DNA from: Pseudoalteromonas sp. P1-25
GTDB lineage: Bacteria; Pseudomonadota; Gammaproteobacteria; Enterobacterales; Alteromonadaceae
Length of the DNA stretch: 64,000 nucleotides
Direction of reading: 5' to 3'
Assembly (NCBI RefSeq): GCF_001401805.1
Contig: NZ_LKDW01000015.1
Location: forward strand, 34,172 to 98,171
Positions 54,868 through 63,724 of the stretch are shown in pieces. The notes beneath the pieces were generated by a model that was given only the letters and a program-made list of their open reading frames with translations, was not told where the DNA came from and searched no databases. The translations under genes and the position numbers were made by a program. Each line of letters begins with the position of its first letter. Position 1 is the stretch's first letter.

Positions 54868-57529
54868 AATTATTATGCACTATTGGTTTTTTAGGGGTGA
54901 AAGAGTTTATATATACAACAATTTTTGTCATTAATTTTACAAACGGTTGTAACGGTTTAGGAGCATGAAACAATAAATTGCTAAATCCTCTTAAACTTGT
55001 TTTTTGTACTTCTTTAAAACTATAAGAAGGGCGGTCATGGCGAAAGTTATTTTGCCAATCAAGCCATGCATCCGCTCTTGAAAAGGTGCATTGTATAAAT
55101 GCTTTTTGCTTTTCGAGCGAAAGATCTTTTAAGGTTAAGCCTATTTGTTTGTTTCGAGTGTTACAAACATACGTTGTAAACGAAAATTGCTTATTACCGC
55201 GGCTCATTAATAGCTCTATTTTATCGTTTACACGGCATAAGTGAGCATGTTCTGTTTCAATGCCCACCCCGTTATCAGAGTAATCAGTTATTTTAACTTT
55301 TAACGTATGGCCATTTGCTAAACGCACACCCGCTGGAAAGTGCGCCTTAATACGATGTGATTGCCTTACTTGTCTTGCTTCGGCTGCAACGGCTACCGCA
55401 GCGCCTAGAATAATAATATTGTAGATTGCCCACCCCATGCTTATCAGTAAAACGCCCACTTGGCTTGGGTCGCCAAAGCCTAAGCGTAAAATACCTACCA
55501 GCATGCCCACTAGGTTTATCAGCAAAAGCACCAAGTAAGGTTTAGATATTCCCCAATCGTAATGTTCTTTATCGTTTAAGCCACCTTTCTCGGTCACATT
55601 AAATTTACCCTTATTAGGGTTTATTAACGCAACGGTTGTTGGCTTTAATATGTACCACGCAAGCACAGACTCATACACTTCACCCCAAAAAGAGTAGCGA
55701 TATTTACCCTGTATGCGCGAGTTGGTCGCTTTTATTTGTATTAACGTAGGCACTACGTAAATAAAAATGGCTAAAAATGGTGCATAAATAATGTACGCAT
55801 TAAAGTATATAAGCGCTAAGGGGGCGGTTAAAAATACAATCCGCGGAATGCCTGATAAGAAATGCAACATGGCGTTTAGGTAGCATAAGCGCTGAGGTAT
55901 ATCGAGCCCTTTACCTAAAATTGGATTATCGAGTCTAAATATTTGCGCCATACCTCGCGCCCACCGAATACGCTGACCAATATGAGCTGAAAGGCTATCT
56001 GTAGCAAGCCCTGCAGCTTGAGGGATATTAATATATGCGGTTTTATAACCGGCACGTTGCATACGCAGAGCAGTGTGGGCATCTTCGGTTACTGTTTCAA
56101 AAGCAAAGCCACCAATATCATCCAGAGCTTGTCTTTTTAGTACAGCACATGAGCCACAAAAAAAGGTCGCATCCCACATGTCATTACCGTCTTGAATTAA
56201 CCCGTAAAAAAGCATGTTTTCATTAGGTATTTGGCTGTGGTTATTCAAGTTACGCTCAAACGGGTCCGCAGAAAAAAAGTGATGCGGTGTTTGCACTAAA
56301 CATACTTTACTATCTTTTAAAAATTGTCCCATGGTCATTTGTAAAAATGAGCGGGCAGGGACGTGGTCGCAATCAAAAATAGCGATGTAATCACCGTTGG
56401 TATAGCGCATGGCGCTGTTCATGTTACCGGCTTTAGCGTGGTTATTATCAGGGCGAGTTAAATAACCGACTCCCACTTTCTGAGCAAACTCTTTAAATTC
56501 AGGGCGTTTTCCATCATCAAGAATATACACGTTTAGTTTATCTGCGGGCCAATCAATACTCATGGCTGCAAGTGTGGTTGGCTGCACAACACTCAGTGGC
56601 TCATTATAAGTGGGTATGTATACATCAACTGTTGGCCATAAGTCGGTGTTTTCAGGCAACGGAACAGGTTTGCGCTCAAGCGGGTTTATAGTTTGGAAAA
56701 AGCCTAAAATAAGCACTAGCCACGCATAGGTTTCTGCCAGCAGCAAGCCTGCGCCCAAGGTAAGTGCTACAGGGTCATCCCAATTAAGGGTTTCTGTGTA
56801 GCGCCACCATAAATAACGCGATGAAGTGGTTACCGATAGGGTGATCATTACAATCGTGGCCATTTGCCCTTTTACGCGCTTAAGCCCATAAGCCACTATT
56901 AATATAAAACTAATAAACACAGCTTGTGCTTCTAAGCTAAACGGAATGGTGATAAAAATAGCCAGTAAAAACAATATAAAGGCTACAACCACATATTTGA
57001 TTAGTTTGTTTTGCCAAATCTTAGCGTCAGCCATGGTTTTAAAAGCGCTTTTTTTAGGTCCCTTAGCATTTTTTGACAATAAGCGTTTTAGCATTCGCCC
57101 TAGCTTTAAATCAAACCAACGCAACTGTTTAAGTGAGTAGCTTACCCCATTATAAAACTGGTTAGAGAGCCGCTCCCTTACTGAATTTTTTTTGGGTCTG
57201 TTTTTAAAAAATAATAAATAAACACTTTGGATGATAAAGCGTAAAATATTTGAATAAATAAACGTACGGTACGGTAAGCGCAGATGCGGGTAGTAATCAT
57301 ATAAAATAAGTTCAAAGTTAATTTTGTGGTCTTTTATATTGATAAACAATGAACTGATTAGCGTAATAAAAGGCATTAAAAAGGCTTCTATTACGTTTAC
57401 TTTGTGCTGATTAAAATAGCTATGAAACTTAAATAAAATATAACGGACAAGTTTTTCAGTAAATATAATGCTTAACAGTATATATAAAGTACTGTGTATT
57501 GGGCGCTTATAAAATAGAGAAAAGCTCAT
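54860..57529 (-). CDS. bcsA: Cellulose synthase catalytic subunit BcsA with PilZ domain
   Basis: BcsA polymerises UDP-glucose into cellulose and extrudes it through its membrane channel, switched on by c-di-GMP. The 889-residue product has an N-terminal extension, membrane helices, a GT2 domain with YIPTYNE, FDCDHVPAR (about 383-391), TEDAHTALRMQ and QRIRWARG (about 518-525), then the PilZ domain from about 715 with RQVRQSHR (RxxxR) and DYSDNG (DxSxxG). It follows bcsQ by 2 bases. Confidence 0.97.
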   Translation of the reverse strand: MSFSLFYKRPIHSTLYILLSIIFTEKLVRYILFKFHSYFNQHKVNVIEAFLMPFITLISSLFINIKDHKINFELILYDYYPHLRLPYRTFIYSNILRFIIQSVYLLFFKNRPKKNSVRERLSNQFYNGVSYSLKQLRWFDLKLGRMLKRLLSKNAKGPKKSAFKTMADAKIWQNKLIKYVVVAFILFLLAIFITIPFSLEAQAVFISFILIVAYGLKRVKGQMATIVMITLSVTTSSRYLWWRYTETLNWDDPVALTLGAGLLLAETYAWLVLILGFFQTINPLERKPVPLPENTDLWPTVDVYIPTYNEPLSVVQPTTLAAMSIDWPADKLNVYILDDGKRPEFKEFAQKVGVGYLTRPDNNHAKAGNMNSAMRYTNGDYIAIFDCDHVPARSFLQMTMGQFLKDSKVCLVQTPHHFFSADPFERNLNNHSQIPNENMLFYGLIQDGNDMWDATFFCGSCAVLKRQALDDIGGFAFETVTEDAHTALRMQRAGYKTAYINIPQAAGLATDSLSAHIGQRIRWARGMAQIFRLDNPILGKGLDIPQRLCYLNAMLHFLSGIPRIVFLTAPLALIYFNAYIIYAPFLAIFIYVVPTLIQIKATNSRIQGKYRYSFWGEVYESVLAWYILKPTTVALINPNKGKFNVTEKGGLNDKEHYDWGISKPYLVLLLINLVGMLVGILRLGFGDPSQVGVLLISMGWAIYNIIILGAAVAVAAEARQVRQSHRIKAHFPAGVRLANGHTLKVKITDYSDNGVGIETEHAHLCRVNDKIELLMSRGNKQFSFTTYVCNTRNKQIGLTLKDLSLEKQKAFIQCTFSRADAWLDWQNNFRHDRPSYSFKEVQKTSLRGFSNLLFHAPKPLQPFVKLMTKIVVYINSFTPKKPIVHNNYD

Positions 57530-57531
57530 AA

Positions 57532-58245
57532 TTACAAAGCCGACTTACTTACAAGCCAACCGGCAAGCGTTTCAAAGTCATCGTTAGCAACACTGTATGG
57601 CGCACAGTTAAGCGCTACATTTCGATAGGCTGTAGACTCTTTAATGACTTCATCACTGTTTATAAAAAAAGGCGCCATAAATGGTAAAGTAGATTGCCAC
57701 AATGAAAACAGATCAAATTCAAGTGTTGATGCAGAGTTATAACGATTGACTAAAAAAAAGTGTTTCCACTGGTTGTCAGTCTGTTTTAACGTTTGTAGAT
57801 TTTTGTAAATTAAGCTGTGACAAATAGCATCACAATTAACTATTTCAATTACTATGTCGTTTTTATCTAGGGGGTAATGGGTAATATCGACATGTGCAGG
57901 GCAATCGAATAGAAGCCAGGTATCTTTGTTATAATCCAGTTTATTGCAATTGTTAACAAGCTCAAATAACGCTTCACGACTTACGCAATTGTTGCCGAAT
58001 GGCAAAAATACAATGCCATCACTATCTTGATGAAAGTGCGCTAAAGCGTCCTCAAAACGTTCCTCATTGCTCCAACCCTGGTTGTATTGCCAAGGCAGGC
58101 CAAAGTGCAGTCCCAAATCGCTTTTAGAATCTAAATCTATAGCAATCACATCTGAGCCTGATTTTTTTAATACGCAGGCTAAGTTGGCAACCATCGAAGT
58201 AGCGCCAGTACCGCCTTTAATGCCTTTTAGAAAAATTCTTTGCAA
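57532..58245 (-). CDS. bcsQ: Cellulose secretion ATPase-like protein BcsQ
   Basis: BcsQ is a MinD/ParA-family protein of the BcsR-BcsQ-BcsE regulatory complex that is needed for cellulose secretion. The start is TTG 58245 (MQRIFLKGIKGGTGATSMVANLA); no ATG is close. The P-loop reads KGGTGATS: the second Lys of standard Walker A is missing, as in BcsQ proteins generally, and the signature Lys is kept. IDLDSKSDLGLHFG and DCPAH follow. The 237-residue length is usual. Confidence 0.92.
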   Translation of the reverse strand: MQRIFLKGIKGGTGATSMVANLACVLKKSGSDVIAIDLDSKSDLGLHFGLPWQYNQGWSNEERFEDALAHFHQDSDGIVFLPFGNNCVSREALFELVNNCNKLDYNKDTWLLFDCPAHVDITHYPLDKNDIVIEIVNCDAICHSLIYKNLQTLKQTDNQWKHFFLVNRYNSASTLEFDLFSLWQSTLPFMAPFFINSDEVIKESTAYRNVALNCAPYSVANDDFETLAGWLVSKSAL

Positions 58246-58276
58246 AGGGTTGTTTACCTGTCGTTTTAATTACACA

Positions 58277-58456
58277 TTACGCATTTACCGCACGGTGTAT
58301 TTCGTTTAGTAATGCGTATTTTTTTATTGTTTGTTTATTTTTCTGTTTATTAACAATTTCAACGTAATCTTCGCTTTTGCCACCAAAGCGTCGTGCGAGG
58401 TTCTCAATGTCGTTGGATGTTAAGGTTTCAGAGCTTTTTGTTGTTAATTTGTGCAT
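58277..58456 (-). CDS. bcsR: Small cellulose regulatory protein BcsR
   Basis: A 59-residue frame reading MHKLTTKSSETLTSNDIENL at the start, followed by ARRFGGKSEDYVEIVNKQKN and KQTIKKYALLNEIHRAVNA. BcsR proteins have an Asp-Ile ... Leu ... Phe, Tyr-x-x-Ile pattern and a final (K/R)WPLLxE-like helix; here YALLNEI fits. In E. coli BcsR stabilises BcsQ and binds the synthase. It lies 31 bases upstream of bcsQ at the head of the - strand arm, exactly where bcsR is expected. Confidence 0.82.
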   Translation of the reverse strand: MHKLTTKSSETLTSNDIENLARRFGGKSEDYVEIVNKQKNKQTIKKYALLNEIHRAVNA

Positions 58457-58497
58457 TGATGCCTTTGTGCTAAAGTTTATTATTTTTATTTAAAGTG

Positions 58498-58510
58498 GAC
58501 AATATTTGTC
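58498..58510. promoter_or_regulatory. Palindrome in the bcsR-bcsE divergent promoter region
   Basis: GACAA-TAT-TTGTC is a perfect 5-base inverted repeat in the 114-base gap between the divergent bcs arms. A TATAAT reads on the - strand at 58512-58517, so the palindrome would fall just after the -10 box of the bcsRQABZC promoter, a repressor-like place. The regulator is unknown and the short repeat could be chance. Confidence 0.35.
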
Positions 58511-58570
58511 TATTATATATAGAATAGCGGTTAAAACTAGTAAAAAAGTATTTTTTATAGGCTAAATTCA

Positions 58571-60193
58571 GTGCAAAACTTTAACATTTCAGGCTTACAG
58601 CCCGCTGCTACAGAGCTAAAACCTGCATCGTTATATGCAATTTTAGCCCCTTTAGATCATTTTTCTACTGAACTGGCCCTACATGCAATTAATAAGCCCT
58701 CAACCTCTGATATTTATATTGTTTCTTCGCAAATAGAGACATTTTTTGAGGGTGCTTACAGCGATGCTTTAAATCACGCATTTGACCAGCACAAAGTGCA
58801 CCCATTCAGGTTTTCTGCTGACACCCGCGACTGGCCCAAACAACAAATAATTAACAATACTTTAAAAGAGCTAAATGCTTATAAACAGTTAAACGAAGCG
58901 CTAGTTATTGTGCACTTTAGCACGACGGATTTAGCCTCGTTGGATCAGCGGCAACTGACAAATAGTATTCATGCCTTTAAGGGTTTTAGTAGAGATTCGG
59001 GGGCGACTACTTTATTTTTAGTTTCTGGCCCTGAAGTAACTAACTATCGTTTTCTATTCAGGCGGTTAAATGATGTTTTAGATGGGTTAGTTTATGTTGA
59101 GAATGATTCAACGGTGCGTGTGCTTGAATACGATTATTGGCACCACAGTACGGGTATTTTGGCCTCGGTGCAGTACCCTTTAATGAATGAAGATGGTCAC
59201 TTTAAAGTCCAACAAGATACTATTACTGAAAAACAACCTTTAACTGCAGGTGTGTTTGCAGATGAAGATGAAGTGTGGATTGTGCAAGGGGCGATTCCTG
59301 AAGGTACTAAGCTTCCTGCAAAATATAAAATAATAAAAGACAACAACGCGCTTTTTTCAAAAGGTCCTAAACTTGAAGCGGCGACATTGGTGTTTGCAGT
59401 GTCGCGATATACCGATTTAGCTCTGCTTGCTAAGCAATGTTTTGAGCTTAGAAAAAACTGCGGTCGTTGGCTTAAATTAGTGATTCAAAACGTTGATGGT
59501 GTGATCCGCCATCAAGATGAATGCTTATTTTTGACTTTAGGTGTTAACCTCATTTTGTATAGTTTTTCAGAGCCTTCAAGGTTGCTTTCACAGGTTCAGT
59601 CAATTCAAGGGTTTCAGTTTTCAAGGCCCTTACCGCACTCTATTGAACATGTACTTCAATTTACCGAAAATACCTTTTCGAAAGGCTACTTACCTTTTAT
59701 AGAGTTTACCAAACAGGTTGAAGTGCACAGCGATTCAGCTGTAAATCTAGGGGTTAGCGGGGTGTTGGTTAAACTTGAGCTTTTACCCCGAATTGACCCC
59801 ATCCATCCATTGCATTTGTTTCATATTAAACGTGAAGGTGACGTTTTCAGTTTGGTAGAAAATACCGTGTACTTGTACTTGCATGCGTGTCGCGAAAATG
59901 ATGTTAATAACGCGATAAAACACTTATTTAAATTAGAAACAAACGACTTTTTTGCACAGCAAAATATAATCTCCGATCATTTTTATATTCAGCAAGAATG
60001 TAAACAACTCAGGCGTTACTATGCAGGGCAGGATATAACGGATTACTCTGCCCAATTAACGGAAAATGAAAGCTATAAATTTACTCAAGCAATTGATGCA
60101 AGTGTTGCAGCAGATATAGAAACCCCTGAGTTTACTAAAAATGAGCGTGCAGATGCCGTGCCGTTTAAAATGGCTTTAAAGAGTAACTTATGA
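58571..60193 (+). CDS. bcsE: c-di-GMP-binding cellulose regulator BcsE
   Basis: BcsE binds c-di-GMP and boosts cellulose output as part of the cytoplasmic BcsRQE complex. The GTG start is at 58571. The 540-residue product has a receiver/NTPase-like N-terminal region and a degenerate GGDEF-like C-terminal region. An RxxD I-site-like motif (RHQD) is at residues 313-316 in the context GVIRHQDECLFLTLGVNLILY, as in the E. coli site. The stop overlaps bcsF as ATGA. Confidence 0.92.
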   Translation: MQNFNISGLQPAATELKPASLYAILAPLDHFSTELALHAINKPSTSDIYIVSSQIETFFEGAYSDALNHAFDQHKVHPFRFSADTRDWPKQQIINNTLKELNAYKQLNEALVIVHFSTTDLASLDQRQLTNSIHAFKGFSRDSGATTLFLVSGPEVTNYRFLFRRLNDVLDGLVYVENDSTVRVLEYDYWHHSTGILASVQYPLMNEDGHFKVQQDTITEKQPLTAGVFADEDEVWIVQGAIPEGTKLPAKYKIIKDNNALFSKGPKLEAATLVFAVSRYTDLALLAKQCFELRKNCGRWLKLVIQNVDGVIRHQDECLFLTLGVNLILYSFSEPSRLLSQVQSIQGFQFSRPLPHSIEHVLQFTENTFSKGYLPFIEFTKQVEVHSDSAVNLGVSGVLVKLELLPRIDPIHPLHLFHIKREGDVFSLVENTVYLYLHACRENDVNNAIKHLFKLETNDFFAQQNIISDHFYIQQECKQLRRYYAGQDITDYSAQLTENESYKFTQAIDASVAADIETPEFTKNERADAVPFKMALKSNL

Positions 60194-60363
60194 GTATTAA
60201 TCAATTATTGATTACAGCAATTTTAGCGATGCTAGTTGGCGTATTTTTGTGTATGTCGGGGTCGCTACTACTGAATAAATTAAAAAAATACTATGCTCGG
60301 CTTACGTTTAAGCATGAAGTACTTGAACCTTACAAACCAAATAGAATAAAGAAGGGTAAATAG
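60190..60363 (+). CDS. bcsF: Small membrane protein BcsF
   Basis: A 57-residue protein: MSINQLLITAILAMLVGVFL begins an N-terminal membrane helix, followed by a basic tail that ends VLEPYKPNRIKKGK. E. coli BcsF has the same plan (one helix, then a basic cytoplasmic tail) and recruits BcsE to the membrane and supports BcsG. It overlaps bcsE by 4 bases and bcsG by 1, so the three are translated as a unit. Confidence 0.88.
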   Translation: MSINQLLITAILAMLVGVFLCMSGSLLLNKLKKYYARLTFKHEVLEPYKPNRIKKGK

Positions 60364-61943
60364 TGAAATTATCAGGCTTAGGGGTATGGAACCTTTATTT
60401 TTTAGTTAAGTTTGCACTTTTTTATTATGGTGCGATCGACTTTAGCTTATTGGCAAATGCGGCGTTAGCTGCTTTTTTTGCTATTTCTTACGCACACCCT
60501 TTACTCAATAAAGTTAAGCATTGGTTAGGCGCGGTAATGGCCATCGTTTTATTGTATAAAGACTCGTGGTTGCCACCAATAGAGCGTTTAACCCGTCAGG
60601 CCGGCAATGTACAGGACTTCAGTTTTGGCTATTTTTTGGAGCTCATGGCGCGTGTTATCAATGTTGACATGTTATTGGCTTTGTTTGTTATTACGGTGTG
60701 TTTTTGGTATTGCTCGCAGTGGATTCGCTTCACCACAGTAACCGTTGTTGGGTTAATGTTTGTAGCTTGGCAAAGTAATCACAGTGAAGATGATTTAATG
60801 ACCCAGCCAGTAGCAGCTAATAACGTAACAACAGCTGCGCCTCGTGCACAAGCACAAGTAGTAACACAAGAAGCAAAATCACCAGATGAGCAGTTAAAAG
60901 CGTTTTATGAACAACAAAGTAGACTAATTAGCCAATTCCCACAGCAATATAACGGTGAGTTATTTGATGTTATTGTGTTAAATATCTGCTCTATGGCAGT
61001 GGCTGACTTGGAAACTATTGGTGTAAGTCTTGACGATTTATACAGCGACTTTGATGTGGTGTTTTCTGATTTTAACTCGGCTACTTCTTACTCTGGACCG
61101 GCTGCAATTCGTCTGCTAAGAGCAAGCTGTGGTCAAACAAGTCAAACGGCTTTATTTGAGAATGCGCCTGAACAGTGCCACTTATTTAAAAATTTAGAAA
61201 GCTTAGGGTATAAGAGTAGTGTGGTAATGAACCACGACGGCCACTTTGATGAGTTTAAGGGCTTAGTTAAAAGGTTCGGAAAAATAGATGAGCAGCCTTA
61301 CGATATTACTAACTTACCCGTTGCTCAATATGGGTTTGATAACAAGCCTATTTATTCAGACGGTGCGGTACTTAATTCATGGCTAAATGAAAAAGGTGAA
61401 GACTGTGCGCCATGCGCTATGTATTATAATACAACCAGTTTGCACGATGGCAACCAATTAGCTAATCAGCCTCGCATGAGTAGCCTTGAAAGCTACCCGA
61501 CCAGGCATAAAAACTTATTTAACGACATTAACGGGTTTATTAAAAATTTAGAAAAGCGTGGCCGTAATGTCATGCTAATGATAGTACCTGAACACGGTGC
61601 AGCTTTAAAAGGCGATAAAGTACAATTTGCAGGTCTTCGCGAAATACCAAGCCCAAGTATTGTATCTGTTCCGGTGGCGATTAAGTTTATTGGTAAAAAT
61701 GTACAAAGCTATTCACAAACGCTTGTAAGCGAATCAACAAGTTACTTTGGTTTATCGGAGCTAATTAGTGGCGTGCTTAGCACAAACTTTTTTGCAGGTA
61801 ATGGCAATATTGCTGACTTAGTTGATACGCTGCCTCGTGCACCTAAAGTAGCCGAAAACGCCGATACAATAATGATGTATGTTAATAAGCGCCCTTATAT
61901 CCAATTAGATGGCGGAGACTGGACCCCATACCCGCAAAACTAA
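60363..61943 (+). CDS. bcsG: Cellulose phosphoethanolamine transferase BcsG
   Basis: BcsG adds phosphoethanolamine to cellulose at the periplasmic face. The GTG start at 60363 overlaps bcsF. The 526-residue product has four to five N-terminal membrane helices (to about residue 140) and a periplasmic alkaline-phosphatase-fold domain. The nucleophile Ser is S210 (LNICSMAVADLE), next to the conserved Cys209. Zn ligands include E410-H411 (PEHGAALKGD). Its presence predicts pEtN-cellulose, not plain cellulose. Confidence 0.94.
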   Translation: MKLSGLGVWNLYFLVKFALFYYGAIDFSLLANAALAAFFAISYAHPLLNKVKHWLGAVMAIVLLYKDSWLPPIERLTRQAGNVQDFSFGYFLELMARVINVDMLLALFVITVCFWYCSQWIRFTTVTVVGLMFVAWQSNHSEDDLMTQPVAANNVTTAAPRAQAQVVTQEAKSPDEQLKAFYEQQSRLISQFPQQYNGELFDVIVLNICSMAVADLETIGVSLDDLYSDFDVVFSDFNSATSYSGPAAIRLLRASCGQTSQTALFENAPEQCHLFKNLESLGYKSSVVMNHDGHFDEFKGLVKRFGKIDEQPYDITNLPVAQYGFDNKPIYSDGAVLNSWLNEKGEDCAPCAMYYNTTSLHDGNQLANQPRMSSLESYPTRHKNLFNDINGFIKNLEKRGRNVMLMIVPEHGAALKGDKVQFAGLREIPSPSIVSVPVAIKFIGKNVQSYSQTLVSESTSYFGLSELISGVLSTNFFAGNGNIADLVDTLPRAPKVAENADTIMMYVNKRPYIQLDGGDWTPYPQN

Positions 61944-61968
61944 TAGCATATAGGTATTACCCCTTTTT

Positions 61969-61996
61969 AAAACGCAGCTTACACGCTGCGTTTTTT
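61969..61996 (+). terminator. Terminator after bcsG
   Basis: Inverted repeat AAAACGCAGC / GCTGCGTTTT with a 6-base loop and six T residues. It ends the bcsEFG arm 25 bases after the bcsG stop. Confidence 0.88.
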
Positions 61997-62066
61997 ACTT
62001 TTAAGCTGGGCGTTATTACAGTTTGATGTTTACAGGTGTAAGGTTACAGTAAAAAAGATCTGAGCT

Positions 62067-62084
62067 TGTCCAAATTTGTTTACA
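62067..62084 (+). promoter_or_regulatory. Candidate TyrR box upstream of tyrR
   Basis: The 18-base sequence TGTCCAAATTTGTTTACA fits the TyrR box consensus TGTNNA-N6-TNNACA at every fixed place. It lies 70 bases before the tyrR start and could mediate autoregulation, as known for tyrR in enteric bacteria. The regulon role here is inference. Confidence 0.5.
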
Positions 62085-62153
62085 ATTTACTGTATTGAAT
62101 AACGCAGTTAGCGTATTATTCGGCTAATATAGTTTTTCCTTATTCGAGGATGT

Positions 62154-63710
62154 ATGCGTCTAGATATTCATTGTGCCGACCGTGTGGGTATTGCCCAAGA
62201 AATCCTAAATATTTTAGTTAACTACGATGTTGACTTAAAAGGGATTGAGGTTGATTCGGTAAATTGCCGTATGTATGTAAGCTTTCCTGAAATTGAATTT
62301 GAGCAATTTCAAAAAATTATGCCTTCTATTCGTTTGATTGATGGCGTACATGATGTTCGTACCACTGCCTTTTTACCCTCTGAACGAGAGCATAACGAGC
62401 TCAATACACTGCTGCGCGCATTACCAGATGGAGTTATCTCGATTGACGCAAAAGGGTGGGTTCGTTTGTGTAACGATGCCGCCTGTAAAGACTTGCAACT
62501 AAGTGAAAAAGAAGTGGTAGGAGCCAATATTAATAACCTACTAAAAGGTTTTAATTTTACACGCTGGTTAGAAGGCAAAGAAGTACTTGGTCAAACAACC
62601 CGTGTAGATGTGGCCGGTGAAGACTTTATTGCCGATATTTTACCGATTGCCGTCCCGCAAGGTGGTGAAGGTGATGTGTTAGCTGGTGCGGTTATAAATA
62701 TTAAATCGCAAAGCCGATTAGGTCAGCAAGTCAGTGCCTTTAGGCGTTATGGGCAAGAAAGCTTTGCAACTATTCACAATTTTAGTACTGCTATGCGCCG
62801 TGTTGTACGTGAAGCACGAAAAATGTCGCAGTTAGAAGCGCCCATTTTAATAACTGGCGAAACTGGCACGGGTAAAGAACTTCTTGCGCGTGCTTGTCAC
62901 TATGCCTCTAACCGTTCGGTTAAACCATTTATCGCTCTATCGTGTGCATCGTTGCCTGATGATGTAGCCGAATCTGAATTATTTGGCTACGCCGGCTATG
63001 AAGAAAATACCGCGCCTAAGCGTGGGGTATTAGAACAAGCAGATGGCGGTACTGTATTTTTAGATGAAGTAGGCGAAATGTCTACACAGTTACAAACAAA
63101 GCTACTGCGCTTTTTGCAAGACGGTACATTTAGAAAAGTGGGCGATGAAAACGAAGTAAAAGTAAATGTACGTATTATTGCAGCCACACAAAAAGATTTA
63201 CCAGCCATGGTACAAGAGGGCGTATTTAGAGAGGATTTATATTACCGAATTAATGTGCTCACGTTAGAGATTGCGCCACTGAGAGACCGTAAAGCTGATG
63301 TGGGTCCATTAGCCGAGCACTTTATCCAAAAATACGCACAGCAAAACGGCCATGCTATTCCGTTATTATCACAAGAATGCTTACGCTTTTTACAAGAATA
63401 CCCGTGGCCAGGTAATGTACGCCAGTTAGAAAATGCGATTTACCGAGCTGTGTCGCTACTCGATGACAGTGAGCTGCGTGTGGAGCATTTACAATTGCCC
63501 ACATTTACGCACGATCTAGGTTATTTAGAGTCAGATTTTGAGGGGACGTTAGATCAAGCTGTAAAACGTTTTGAAGCAACTTTATTACGTAAGTTGTATC
63601 CAGCTTACCCAAGTTCAAGGCAATTGGCTAAACGTTTAGGGCTGAGTCACACTGCAGTGGCAAATAAACTGCGTGATTATGGTATTAATCGCAAAACTGT
63701 TAAAGTTTAG
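62154..63710 (+). CDS. tyrR: Aromatic amino acid regulator TyrR
   Basis: TyrR controls genes of aromatic amino acid metabolism in response to Tyr/Phe/Trp. The 518-residue product has an N-terminal ACT domain (1-75), a PAS domain (about 78-190), an AAA+ domain with GETGTGKE (residues 234-241) and FLDEVGEM, and a C-terminal helix-turn-helix (SSRQLAKRLGLSHTAVANKLRDYG). The GAFTGA loop of true sigma-54 activators is absent (ESELFGYAGYEENTAPKRG), as in TyrR. Tyrosine catabolic genes lie 20 kb away. Confidence 0.95.
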   Translation: MRLDIHCADRVGIAQEILNILVNYDVDLKGIEVDSVNCRMYVSFPEIEFEQFQKIMPSIRLIDGVHDVRTTAFLPSEREHNELNTLLRALPDGVISIDAKGWVRLCNDAACKDLQLSEKEVVGANINNLLKGFNFTRWLEGKEVLGQTTRVDVAGEDFIADILPIAVPQGGEGDVLAGAVINIKSQSRLGQQVSAFRRYGQESFATIHNFSTAMRRVVREARKMSQLEAPILITGETGTGKELLARACHYASNRSVKPFIALSCASLPDDVAESELFGYAGYEENTAPKRGVLEQADGGTVFLDEVGEMSTQLQTKLLRFLQDGTFRKVGDENEVKVNVRIIAATQKDLPAMVQEGVFREDLYYRINVLTLEIAPLRDRKADVGPLAEHFIQKYAQQNGHAIPLLSQECLRFLQEYPWPGNVRQLENAIYRAVSLLDDSELRVEHLQLPTFTHDLGYLESDFEGTLDQAVKRFEATLLRKLYPAYPSSRQLAKRLGLSHTAVANKLRDYGINRKTVKV

Positions 63711-63724
63711 TATCTGATTTACTG

